The notes under the pieces were generated by a model that was not told where the DNA came from, ran no database searches, and saw only the letters and a list, made by a program, of their open reading frames with translations. The position numbers and the translations under genes were made by a program. This document shows, one piece after another, positions 42,198-52,389 of a stretch of 64,000 nucleotides of DNA. Numbering within the stretch: position 1 is the stretch's first letter; the number at the start of each line of letters is the position of its first letter. The stretch is from the NCBI GenBank assembly GCA_020747045.1, contig JAGTJN010000020.1:248001-312000 (forward strand), in the 5' to 3' direction. This DNA is from Phaeosphaeria sp. MPI-PUGE-AT-0046c (Eukaryota; Ascomycota; Dothideomycetes; Pleosporales; Phaeosphaeriaceae).

Positions 42198-43647
42198 TAA
42201 GGATTGGAGCGGTGGTTTGCTGTAATGTCTTCCGCGGCATGGAACGAAGAACGGTAATGTCGGAGTCAAATGATTTTGACTCAATGACTCGGCAGCAGGA
42301 GGTCTTCTTGAAGTCTTTGTGAGTGTCAATTTCCGTGTTTGTCGTTGTGGTATTGCAGAACGATGACATTGATTGATGTATGCAATGTCACTATCGAACC
42401 TCCTAGGAGGTGTGTAGGCGGTGTAAGTAGGAGGATATAGTGCTATCACACTACCTATGTGCCTATTCGAGGGGATCATGTATGCTACACCATCAGATAA
42501 ACTCTACCGCCTTCTAGATACAAAGGGCTTAGTGCATGAAGGAGTCCCATATTCCCTGGACTGGGCCTTTGTTGGCAGTCGATTCCGAGTGGAGATCTAC
42601 GTGGATCTTGACAAGCGATGTCATTTTATTATCCAAGATTGCCACAACTTGCCACGGTTTCTCAACGTCAGACCACCTCTTGAGGATATATTGAACTGAA
42701 ATATCATGTAGCGGGGTATACAATCATGTTCAGTGCAACTGCATACTCACGAGACAATTTGTACTTACCCTCCATCACAGTTCATGCTCACCTGTACAAC
42801 CAACACGAGCATGCTGATGTTGCTGCTCAAGCCTCTCAGTCATGTGGACCAAGTACGTGCTGACAGAGCAGCTTATCGTCGCGGCTCAAGCATCAGCCAT
42901 GTCAGACATCGTCAGCTGCTCGTCCCAAAGCGTGTATAGTGTAGGGCGATAGGCGCACGACGGGCCGTCCTGCAGTGGATGCAACGGCTGGCCCGCTGAC
43001 CAGGAAGCTGTCGATTGCATTTGTAACCGCCTATCTCACTAACCAAAGCTTATGCTGACACCTTAGTTCTGTCTACAGCATCCATTGAAGTGACATGCAG
43101 GTACACTGTGCCATTGCAGCACACTACGAGAATGTATCATATTGTTAACGTGGAAGGCGAACATGCACTTCAAATGGCGCACCCTTGTATACATTTCGCA
43201 AACAGATCTACAGCTACAAGTAGGCGCTATTGACGATAGATGTTTGCGCGTTCATAATAGACATGCTCCACTCAAACTACAAGCAATACGAACATGCTTG
43301 GCTCGATACATCATAGTACAACGCGCTTGTCCTTTGCTGTGGATATATTTGAAGCACTTGAGCAGAATCATCCAAAAACAGCAAATGCGACGACCTCAGC
43401 AGAGTGTTAGATTTTGTTGGTGGCTTCTTTCACCCAGACACGAGATACCTCAGCGAACGATGATAGGTGACCACGAACTCTTTGACTTGCGTAAGACACA
43501 CCGCAAATCGACAGCAGCCCGAACTTTGAGTCTGAATGGAGCGCAGGTGAGGTATAAAGACCTGTCTCATCTCCAGGTTTGAGATGCATCACACATTTCC
43601 CTCATACACATCTCCAGCAACCTTTCAGCTTCATTCCATCAGCAACA
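42198..43647. other. Intergenic, 1.45 kb
   Basis: It holds the promoter of the small secreted protein. An 80-codon plus-strand frame (42457-42699) reads somewhat protein-like (YSLDWAFVGSRFRVEIYVD) but has no recognised family. A 146-codon frame at 43142-43582 looks like noise. Confidence 0.45.
43553..43558 (+). promoter_or_regulatory. TATA box of the small secreted protein gene
   Basis: TATAAA in GAGGTATAAAGACC lies 90 bases before the ATG at 43648, in nearly the same context as the box before the carboxypeptidase gene. Confidence 0.5.
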
Positions 43648-44072
43648 ATGTTCACCTCCGCCATCGCCCTCGCAGTTCTTGCGGCTTTTGCAACGGCCGC
43701 TCCCTCCCTTTCTCCCCGCCAAGGAGGTACCTTTGTCGCTGTCGGCAATAAGTACTCCAAGACGGGCTGTGCCCAGGGCGACCTCATCTTTGCCGATCCC
43801 ATCTTTGGTAACGGCAATCAGTGCCAGCCACTCGACCGCTCCGGCACCGGACCAAAGATCTTCAGCTTCAACACAACTGCCGTGAACTCTGGGTGCAAGG
43901 GTATGTGAATATTCTCAAGATTGTGGTGATTTGCGAGTGATTGACTGATCTTGCAGTCCAACTTTACACTGGTGCTGGTTGCACCGGAACTGAATATGAT
44001 GCGCCGCTCAATCAATGCGTTGCTACCAATCAGGCCTTGGGCTTCGTAAGCACCAATGTTATTTGCGCCTAA
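43648..44072 (+). CDS. Small secreted cysteine-rich protein (effector-like)
   Basis: Exons 43648-43900 and 43957-44072 are joined over a 56-base intron (donor GTATGT, branch GACTGAT, acceptor GCAG) and encode 122 residues. The N-terminus is a clear signal peptide (MFTSAIALAVLAAFATA), followed by a possible Kex2-type site (SLSPRQ). The mature part of about 95 residues has six Cys (GCAQGD, NQCQPL, SGCKVQ, AGCTGT, NQCVAT, VICA), consistent with three disulfides. No enzyme motif is visible. Size, secretion and even Cys number are typical of secreted proteins used in host or microbe interaction, but function cannot be read from the sequence. A TATA box suggests conditional expression. Confidence 0.85.
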
Positions 44073-44681
44073 GACTACCACAGTGCGATTCAAAAGGAAG
44101 TGTGGTTGGAAAGGTGGCAGTCATTCATTGGGCCGTAGAAAGTCTCCCATTCCTGTCAAATATAAGTTTTGCTACTATGAGCTGCAATGCCAACTATAGC
44201 GAAGGAGATGGTAAACCAAGACTGCCCGCAAATGTATTGCCTTATGATCATGATGTGTTGATGATGAGACTTGCTCAAAGTGACTGTGGCAAGGATTGTC
44301 TCATTACTGCTGCCATTGTGTGTTGAAACCAAATGGTTCTTCAATATAGTTTCGCAAAACGTGCTCTATTGTAGAAGAGCCCTATGCCATGCTTCTTCCC
44401 ATACTCTTCATTCCGTTTTGCACACATCCCACATTTCACCACAAATGTGTCGAGTTGATTTTTGCCTCTGGGTCGTAGAATGGGCCAGGGTAAATCTGGC
44501 ATGCACTATCTCGAACATTCTCAATTTGACCTCATGTATGACCTCTAATGGAAGATCTCGCTGAACAAAAAGGATGCATATATCAATTACCGCTCCCCCC
44601 TGGACAGCAGTGGGTATATAAGAACATAATGAGACATCGACATATCACGCGAAGTCTTCAGTCGTCATTCGGCCCGAATAT
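44073..44681. other. Intergenic, 610 bases, convergent
   Basis: It holds the 3' flanks of two convergent genes. No feature is recognised. Confidence 0.55.
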
Positions 44682-45692
44682 TCAGGCCTTCTCTTGCGGC
44701 ACTTTGACAACAATCTTGCCCTTCGTCCTCCCCGACTTGATCTTCTCGTACGCCTTGGGGGCATCCTCCCATTCAAATACGCCGTCCAACACAGGTTTTA
44801 CTTTCCCCTCCTTCATCCACTCGCCGATCTGCTCTAGACCGCTATTCGAAACCTCTCCCATAACCATCGAATACTTCGCCTTCCCACCACCAAGCAGACC
44901 GGGTCGCAACATATTGCTGCCAACCTGCGCAAGTGCACCCAAACTTGGCGTCATGCCGATTTGCGCAAACATGCCGCCCGAGAGAATGAACGCGTTGGAA
45001 GCGCGGTAGAGATTGGCCGGCGTGCCGATGTTGTCGATTGCGAGCTGGTAGACACGACCTTTGTCAGACAGGGCTTTTGCGACATCAGTGGTTTTGTAGT
45101 CGATGACCTCATCCGCGCCAACGCTTTTGCAGAGGTCGATGTTCGTTGTTGAGCATGTCGTTGTGACGTGGCAGCCGAGGGCTTTTGCGATTTGGATACC
45201 GATGATACCAGTGCCGCCCGAGCCGCCGTTGATGAAGACTTTGTCGCCCGCCTTGACGTTGTCCTTGAGAGCTTTGAGCTCTGTCAAGCCCACGATTCCG
45301 ATTGTCGCTGCCTCGTATGGGTCCACGCCCTGTGGTAGAGCTGCTGCGCACTCTTTCTTCACAGCGACATATTGGGCGAGCGTCCCTTTGACAGCCTCGC
45401 CCATTTTCGAGCCAAAGACGTCCTGGCCTTTCGTGAAGCCTTGTACGTTCTTCCCAAGTTCGACGACTTTGCCGCAAAAATCAGAGCCCGGGGTGAATAC
45501 GGACCCGAGCAATCGCAATGGTGCAGTTTCTGTGATTTTGTAGTCTACTGGATTGAGTGCCATTGCATGGACTTGGATAAGGATCTCGTCGTCGGCAGGG
45601 ACAGGTCGAGGCGCATTTTCATTAATGTGCAGGTTCTTCTCCATGCCTCCCTTGACAGACGTGTATTGCCAGGCTCTCATTGTGTTGGCCAT
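44682..45692 (-). CDS. Zinc-independent MDR oxidoreductase (quinone reductase-like)
   Basis: A single exon of 336 residues, the usual length. It starts MANTMRAWQYTSVKGGMEK; a second Met is at codon 5. The N-terminal catalytic fold has EILIQVHAMALNPVDYKI and GSDFCGKVVELG. The cofactor motif is NGGSGGTGIIGIQIAK, followed by STTNIDLCKSVGADEVIDYK, a pattern of NADPH-dependent members. The Cys/His set for the catalytic and structural zinc sites of alcohol dehydrogenases is absent. The closest general type is the quinone oxidoreductase/RTN4IP1-like group. It probably reduces an enone or quinone with NADPH in cytosol or mitochondria; the substrate is unknown. A second MDR gene of different subtype lies at 49404-50482. 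Confidence 0.9.
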   Translation of the reverse strand: MANTMRAWQYTSVKGGMEKNLHINENAPRPVPADDEILIQVHAMALNPVDYKITETAPLRLLGSVFTPGSDFCGKVVELGKNVQGFTKGQDVFGSKMGEAVKGTLAQYVAVKKECAAALPQGVDPYEAATIGIVGLTELKALKDNVKAGDKVFINGGSGGTGIIGIQIAKALGCHVTTTCSTTNIDLCKSVGADEVIDYKTTDVAKALSDKGRVYQLAIDNIGTPANLYRASNAFILSGGMFAQIGMTPSLGALAQVGSNMLRPGLLGGGKAKYSMVMGEVSNSGLEQIGEWMKEGKVKPVLDGVFEWEDAPKAYEKIKSGRTKGKIVVKVPQEKA

Positions 45693-46338
45693 GGCTGTCG
45701 TTCGTGTTGATACCGTGTCGATGAAAAGTGGTGAAGGTTGTGGACTTCTCGATGGCAGGCTGGTGGCGAACAGACTTCGATTGACTAGCTAACCTAACTT
45801 AGATAGCACGATTGTTCGAGTGGTTCGTGGGCAACATGATTGCGACTGCTGCTTCCCTTATACACACGTCTCAAGCAATATTGCGACACATTCGCAACGG
45901 TGATCGGGCATCAGCCAAGGCTGGATCGAATAATCTACACGCGGCATTCTGCTCTGTCCCGCAGCCCGCTTCAGCGCCACGCTCGCCCTTTGGTCACGAT
46001 ATCTCATGGTCACGATCGGCGCTCCAACATACAAAATCTCGATCGCCGCGAGGCGACTACGCAACCATAACGCACGCAGGGCGACTGGTGGGAAGCGGGC
46101 TGAAAATCCCTCCGATTCCGCAAAATTGCTGCCAATTCGGATACTTCAGAACCCACATTCGGACAAGCGGGACGGATCACGGTCTAATCTTGAAAGGCAC
46201 GAAGGGGTGAGGAAATCAACTTATATTTATCAGTAGCGCTTGAGCAAAAGGATGCTGGTCGAAGGCTCTCGGTGTGCAGCGGCGCCCTAACCGGCAAACC
46301 CGTTCATTCAGAGTTCATGAGATCGTTATAGCCGCAAG
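45693..46338. other. Intergenic, 645 bases
   Basis: This is the promoter of the MDR gene and the 3' flank of the phosphatase gene. No supported feature. Confidence 0.5.
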
Positions 46339-48549
46339 CTAACCGCTCGTCTTATTCGCGGCAGGATACGTCACGAACATCTGGTTGAACCCCGTTACGT
46401 TCCACTTGCCTGTCAATGTGTTCAACGTCAAGTTCGTTGGCACTGTTGAACCTCTCTGGAGCGCGCCGCTTTCCACTTTTCCGCCAGCGACATTCCTTTG
46501 CAGATGATTGGCGCCGGACTTGACCGTGAAATTCGCCAGGCTGACCTCGAATGGATTGCGCGTAGCAACGGAAGGAGAGCCTGTAAAGGTTCATTAGCAC
46601 AAGCGCGATCAAGGCGCAATGCTCGGGGTAGAACTTACCAAAGTAGCGCGCATTGAGCTCATCAGGTGAAATGTGAAGCTCATAGTAGCCTCGGTAGTAA
46701 CCTTCCGCCCATTGGAGCTCCCTATTGTCACGAACAAGCCCAGCTGATTGACTACTCGAGTTGGCGATGGTACGACCAGCTCCGTAGCCGCTGGAAGACA
46801 CAGCTGTACCGGCGAACTCGACACCAATTGCGCCCGCACCAGTCACTTGGTCATATGGAGTCTCATCTAGCCACACAAGGTCGGATACCCAGTTGGCGTG
46901 AGAGTCACCAGCTAGGAAGGCTGTATTCCCAATCTTGTTAGAGTACAAGTGGTTCAAGGTGCGGTTGCGATTAGCGGTATAGCCCTGATATATTGTCAGC
47001 AAGGGGCGAACAGAAAGAGACGAGGTATACTTACATCCCATTGATCGGCATTCAAGGGGTTGGAGTAGACTGCACTGTTGTTCATCCGACTGAAGATAAT
47101 CTGGTTGCCAATGACTCTCCAGGTAGCACCACGGTTCTGAGACTCTGTCAAGCTTCTGTAGAACCAGTTCTCTTGAGCGCTACCCATGAGGGAACGGCCA
47201 GCATCATCCTTGAGTTCCTCAATGTAGTCATCGTTCCAGTCCAAGGTCGTGATGCTGCGATCGTAGTTACGGGTATCAAGCATGACTAGACTAACTGTCA
47301 GTGAACACCTCCAAAGTTGACGTCGGTCAGGTCACGTACTGAGATCAAAGAGCTTGCCCATCTTGAAACTTCTCCAGATACGAAGATTGTCGTCTAAGTC
47401 AACTTGACGAATGGGCATCCACTCGAAATAAGCACGAACAGCGTTCATCTTCCTTGCGTCAACGCTAATTCGGCCAAATTTCAGGAATGATGCTTCTGTA
47501 TTGTTCATTCCACTGAAGCCATCTCTGTAACCATTGTTGGCGACCTCGTGGTCATCTGTCATGGTCAGCTTGTATGAAAGCAATGCTCTTTCATCGTCAC
47601 TTACCCCAGGTTGTTACCCAAGCGAAGTTCTGATGCGCAAGGCGAAGGTCAAGGTCGGTGCGATACTGTCCGATGCGTGTCCGATAGTCATAAAGAGTGA
47701 AGATCTCTCCACGAGGGGCAGTAGCACGAGGATCCTTTCCTTGTGTTCCTTTCCCAGATTCGTAGATGTAGTCTCCGAGATGGACCTGTGCTCGTCAACT
47801 TCATACTTTCCATAAGAAGTAGTCAGCGACTGGCTTACGAAGAAGTCCACATCGTCTTTGCGTGCCGCGTTGCCGTAAGCGTTAAAGTAGCCATTTGGGT
47901 AGTTGCTACAAGAGAATACAGCGAGACCAACTTTGGACACGTTGTCGTTCTCAGCGGGGCTAGTCTTGGTCCTCCCAAGTGGGCTCTTGTTGTTGGAACC
48001 ACAAACATTGAATTGGTAGTAGTAGGTCTTGAAAGGCGCCAAATTCTTCGCTTCAACCTAGGAAAGTTTAGTTCCATGTTGCTGCATGCTGGAGAAACCA
48101 CTGACCTTCACTGTAAAGTCTATGTCAGAGGTAGTGTAAGCTGTGCCTTTGTCGACTACACTGGAGAAGTTGCCATCTGTTCCAACACGGTACTCTACAC
48201 AGATCGGGTTCGGTGATGCTTTGATGTACTTTTCCGTCTCGTGGCTGTAAAACGGCACGTACCCAGACACAGTTACATTTGATCTGTCGTGTTCAAGCGA
48301 GGGTGCAACACGAGTCCAGAGTATCACGGAATGAGGGTATGGGTCGCCGGACGCCACACCATGCGTGAAGTTGAGCTGCGCTGGGTCCCATGGAGTTGCG
48401 CGCTTTACGAGACTCCTTTTTGCGACCTTCGGAACATCAATGCCGAGGCCAACGTGGCGACGTGAAGGGGTCTGATAATTGATGTTGCTATCAAATGAGG
48501 CTGCGGTAAGAGAGCCGAGGCAGGCAGCAGCCAACAATATCGAGATCAT
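46339..48549 (-). CDS. phoD: Secreted PhoD-type alkaline phosphatase/phosphodiesterase
   Basis: Seven exons (48106-48549, 47839-48057, 47605-47785, 47340-47555, 47035-47285, 46639-46984, 46339-46580) with introns of 48-58 bases all join in phase and give 632 residues. The signal peptide is MISILLAAACLGSLTA. The PhoD N-domain begins near FTHGVASGDPYPHSVILWTR. Metal-ligand motifs follow in order: VHLGDYIYES (formed by a splice), TWDDHEVANN (formed by a splice), WRVIGNQIIFSRM and FLAGDSHANWVSDL. PhoD enzymes use Ca2+/Fe3+ to release phosphate from mono- and diesters and are secreted under phosphate limitation; such control is likely but not shown here. N-x-S/T sites are frequent. The exon count is the highest in this window. 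The last exon ends AANKTSG without an anchor. Confidence 0.93.
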
Positions 48550-49403
48550 GGCAAAGTGGATTGAGCAGCTGTGATGCTGATACCAATCATCTGGGCGAAA
48601 AGCAAGAGTCTTTATACCATCAAAGCCTTGTGTTGCGACCCGTCCTGACCCTCGTAGACATGTATCTCGACATCATACCAAGCATGTAAGCTCCCGCATC
48701 TCATAGCTCCCCACGGAGAGCAATGCCTGACACCAATCACATGGACGACTTTGTAAGTGTGCAGAGGAGTACCTGTTGATCTTCGAGGCTGCATATGCAT
48801 GGCGCGCATGTGCGGTGAGGCTGATCTAACATTGGTCAACTTCGGTACCTCCCTGGCGTGCCGCTATCGTTCGCGAAAGCACGCTAACTGGAAACGACTT
48901 ATCGTCGGAACCGTTGGAGAACGTGCGGAAAGCTTGAAGAAGCGTATTCCGCTGTTAGAGTTGCGGCAGTCTGGGCAGGCCGTCGTCTGACAGGACAATG
49001 CTACGAAGCAACGCGGGGTAACAACCGCTCGTCGTTGCCCGAACAGCAACCTCGCCCGATCCTAGACATACCATTCGATCCTCTCACCAGGGAAAAAACG
49101 GCAGCAAGTGATCCTGACGTGGCTTGAGATGCAGAAAGTGATACCATATTGGCTACCGGTCACTAGGATATGAAAAGATATTATGTTTAACTTGAATGCC
49201 AGTCTATTACAGCACGCCTACTGATTGGGAAGGCCGAAGAAGGAACACTCAACGTGGAAATGGCATAGTGCACAGCAAATCGTACAAGTAATGACGATGT
49301 GTAAGACAATGCGAGCGATCATTTGTGCTACTCAGGAGATCCCCATGGCTATCTTGCTTGGGATCAGATCATATTAAGTTATGGGCCCATCCAGTGAAGG
49401 AAT
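48550..49403. other. Intergenic, 850 bases
   Basis: This is the promoter side of the phosphatase gene and the 3' flank of the next minus-strand gene. No supported gene. Confidence 0.5.
48611..48616 (-). promoter_or_regulatory. TATA box of the PhoD-like gene
   Basis: On the minus strand TATAAA (context GGTATAAAGAC) lies 61 bases before the start codon at 48549, which suggests regulated expression. Confidence 0.5.
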
Positions 49404-50482
49404 CTACTCAATCGTCCAGACCAACTTCACTCCCGACACCTTACCATCCTTCATGTCCTGCATTCCCTGTATCACGCCCTCAAGCCCCTTGCGCACCTCA
49501 ACTGGATGCGGCCTGATCTTGCCCGAGTTGAGCAATCCCTCTGATATCTTCCAGAACTTGGCTCCAAACTCGTAGTCCGCCTGGTTTGCTGGGAAGTTCT
49601 CGCTGAAGTCCTCACCAAGCGCTGTATAACCAAGGGTGAAGCTAAGCTTGACGTCCTTGCGTGGGAAGTCCTGCGGAGGTGGCAGCAGTGCAGACAAGTG
49701 CCCACCGCTGGAGCTGATTGCCGCAGCGCCAATCTCGAAGGAACCACCTTCACTAATGCAATCGAAGACGAGCTTCAGCTTGTCATCGCTTGCTTCACGG
49801 ATCTTGGCGCCAACGTCTGCGTCGTTGTAGTTGAAGACGTGGTCAGCTCCTAGCTTGCGGAGAAGATCGAAGTTGCGTGGCGAGGCGGTTGCGTAGACAT
49901 CGCAGCCGACAAGCTTGGCGTACTGGATTGCAAGAGTCCCTGTTGCAGTAGATCCGCCGTATATGAGGATTGGAGTTGGCTCTTGCACTTTGTTGGGTGG
50001 TAGAGGGAGGCCGAGGGATTGGAAGAGGCCTTGACCTACGGTCGTGATGCCGACACCCAAAGTTGCGGCATCTTCGAATGAGAGGTTATCACTAATCTTG
50101 GCGTGGCAGCCTACTTTTGCTTTGATATGTTCGGCAAAAGCGCCGTTCGACTTGTCGTTTGCATCGCCTGAACGGCGTCAGTAAAAATAAGTATTCACAA
50201 TTTGGTCCTCTTACCTCCTCGAACAAATCCAGCAACACGGTCGCCCACTTTCAGATCGGTGACGTCTTTCCCAACTTCTTCGACGATACCAGCGTAATCG
50301 CAGCCAGCAATGGATCCTGGTGCTGGCCTGGCGGCAATTGCTTTCCAGTCTGTGGGGTTCAGTGCAACTGCTTTGGTCTTCACGAGCAGCCAATTATCTC
50401 CTGGAAGCTCGGGGAGTGGGACATCAGTGCTAAACTTTGCAACATCCTTTGCCTCATGAATTACAGCTTTTTGTGTAGACAT
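49404..50482 (-). CDS. ToxD/enoyl-reductase-like zinc-independent MDR protein
   Basis: Exons 50215-50482 and 49404-50167 are joined over a 47-base intron (donor GTAAGA, branch ACTGAC, acceptor TTCAG) and encode 343 residues. The N-terminus MSTQKAVIHEAKDV and ALNPTDWKAIA with GCDYAGIVEEVG belong to the fungal zinc-binding dehydrogenase-like group that includes ToxD and stand-alone trans-enoyl reductases. The cofactor motif is YGGSTATGTLAIQYAK, with SPRNFDLLRKLGADHVFNY next. No zinc ligands are seen. ToxD-type enzymes sit in some secondary-metabolite clusters, but no synthase is present here, so a general NADPH-dependent reductase role is the safer reading. The intron codon (GGC) restores RGGDANDKSNGAFAEH. 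Confidence 0.9.
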
Positions 50483-51004
50483 CTTGTGATGGGCGTATGT
50501 ACTCGAGAATGACGTCGCAATTGCCGATAGTCTTGGCGAATGTCGAAATGTAATGAATTACTTAACGTCTTTAAGGCCCCCTTGTTCTTATACCAAACCC
50601 GATTACACCATGATGCAACACGCACCAACGTCCGCTCCCCGTTAGATCGTCCGTAGAGTCAGTGTCTACGTAGTAAGTCCGGCATAATTTGTCATCTGTG
50701 CCGTACCATTGTACGATGGTGGATTACTCGGGCCGGATCATCCTCGACTCGTACAACCACTGGGCCAGATCAATGACAGTAGACACTCGTAGGATTTTGT
50801 ATTATTCATCGCACGGTTATAGCCACCTTGAGTGGATCGCTTGCCTTGCTTGGTCCGTGCTCAAGCTGAAATCGCCGAGGGATGTTTGCAGATCTCCACC
50901 TTCACAACGTTGTTTACTCATACGCGTGTAATTCGCGCATCTGCCACTCAATCACGACCTCACCGTGATTACTACGAATCATAATCAACACAGCGGCCGA
51001 TAGG
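50483..51004. other. Intergenic, 520 bases, divergent promoters
   Basis: It lies between the MDR gene (minus) and MED7 (plus). A TATAAG-like element on the minus strand (50587-50592) is about 105 bases from the MDR start. No coding feature. Confidence 0.45.
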
Positions 51005-51832
51005 ATGGCTGAAGGGCAACCTCAAGGAATGGAGGAGGATGGATTGAAGCTTCCCTTCTTTCCCCCTCCCCCGCCATTTTACCAGAATTTCACTACAGAG
51101 AACCAAGAGCGGCTGCAAACAGTCAAGAAAGATGCTGGATTCGATATCGCAGCCGACACAGACACGTCAGCCTCGCTCTCTGCTCAGCAGATTCTTGCTT
51201 TACCTGCGGAATTGCGATATCTCATCCCACCAGAGCCGCCAAAGGACGATGAGGAGTTCAAAGTCTTTGGCGCAGTCACCAGAGCGAAAGGGAGCGATAC
51301 CTTCACCAAAACCATGGAATGGATTAGTCGCACCCTAGCTGCTGATTACACCCTCACAGGCTGGGAGTACGAACAGCTCTACCCGTCCACCGACGCGTCT
51401 TCCTCCGCCTCGTCCACCCTCGATCGCCAACGCTATCTATTCCGCTTCCTTCGCAGTATCCTCATTGCATACATCGAGCTTCTTGGCATTGTAGCCGTCA
51501 ATCCAACTTCCGACCACAAAGACGACAAGCTGAAGGATATATTGACCATGGTGACGAATATGCATGCCCTGATCAACGAGTATCGACCGCACCAAGCACG
51601 AGAGACGCTGATTAGAGAGATGGAAAGACAGGTAGAGAGGAAAAGGAAGGAGATTGAGGGCGTGAAGAAGATGAAAGAAAGGGTTGCTGAAGTGCTTGAG
51701 GGCTTTGGCAGGGAGATTCCGGGCGAGAAGAGCGATGAGAAACACGGAGAGATCACAGTTCTGAGTGAAGAGGACAGAAGACGTGAGGCGCAGAGTCAAG
51801 TGTGGCAGGGTATGGAAGAGATTTTGGGCTAA
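51005..51832 (+). CDS. MED7: Mediator complex subunit 7
   Basis: A single exon of 275 residues. The N-terminus contains the Med7 signature of a Pro-rich strand that binds the Med31/Med21 side (LPFFPPPPPFYQNFT), followed by an LPAELRYLIPPEPP block. The C-terminal half holds the conserved helices: FLRSILIAYIELLGIVAVNP, then MHALINEYRPHQARETLIRE and a long charged coiled coil (MERQVERKRKEIEGVKKMKERV) that pairs with Med21. Med7 belongs to the middle module of Mediator and is essential for RNA polymerase II transcription in yeast. Length and motif order are normal. There is no intron in the coding region. Confidence 0.94.
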   Translation: MAEGQPQGMEEDGLKLPFFPPPPPFYQNFTTENQERLQTVKKDAGFDIAADTDTSASLSAQQILALPAELRYLIPPEPPKDDEEFKVFGAVTRAKGSDTFTKTMEWISRTLAADYTLTGWEYEQLYPSTDASSSASSTLDRQRYLFRFLRSILIAYIELLGIVAVNPTSDHKDDKLKDILTMVTNMHALINEYRPHQARETLIREMERQVERKRKEIEGVKKMKERVAEVLEGFGREIPGEKSDEKHGEITVLSEEDRRREAQSQVWQGMEEILG

Positions 51833-52389
51833 GGCAGTATTCATTCAGTCGCAGTAAAATGCTCCACACGATCTTGCCTATATGATATGGGAGGCCTCTG
51901 GAAATTATGCGCTCAGATATTCGACAAGCAACAGTATTTGGTACGGCCCAGCAACCCGGATCTCGCAAGTATACTATGACTTGGCGCCGTCCAACACGCT
52001 AGCAATTCGTCATGAATCAGGGGCCAAGTATGACGTCAAACAGACAGCAGGAGCAACCTGCGAGCTCAAACTATCAAGTCCTCCACATGTCAGCTGCACC
52101 GATATTGGGGTGGTGTCTCGGGACATTCCGCCGGATAAGTTGAGTGTGACACAAGAAAGATTGGCACGCGATCATCCGGACATCAGCCACACAAGAGCCA
52201 CGCGCCGCACCGGTGAAATACAGTTCAGCTCTGGCGACCGGTCGGACGCGCAAGAAGAGCTGGGAAAGATTATGCAATCTCGAATACACCTTCTCCATTA
52301 TACCTCATCCACCTTGAGGACCTCACATACAATATCAATATCCTAGACTGTAACCGCCAGCTCGCAAACGTATATACACTCTGCCCTCC
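51833..52389. other. Intergenic, 557 bases
   Basis: This is the 3' flank of MED7 and the promoter of the DUF2235 gene. Nothing specific. Confidence 0.55.

Noticed and set aside
43142..43582. 146-codon plus-strand frame before the small secreted protein gene
   Set aside because: No domain, no coding bias, and it runs through the likely TATA box and promoter.
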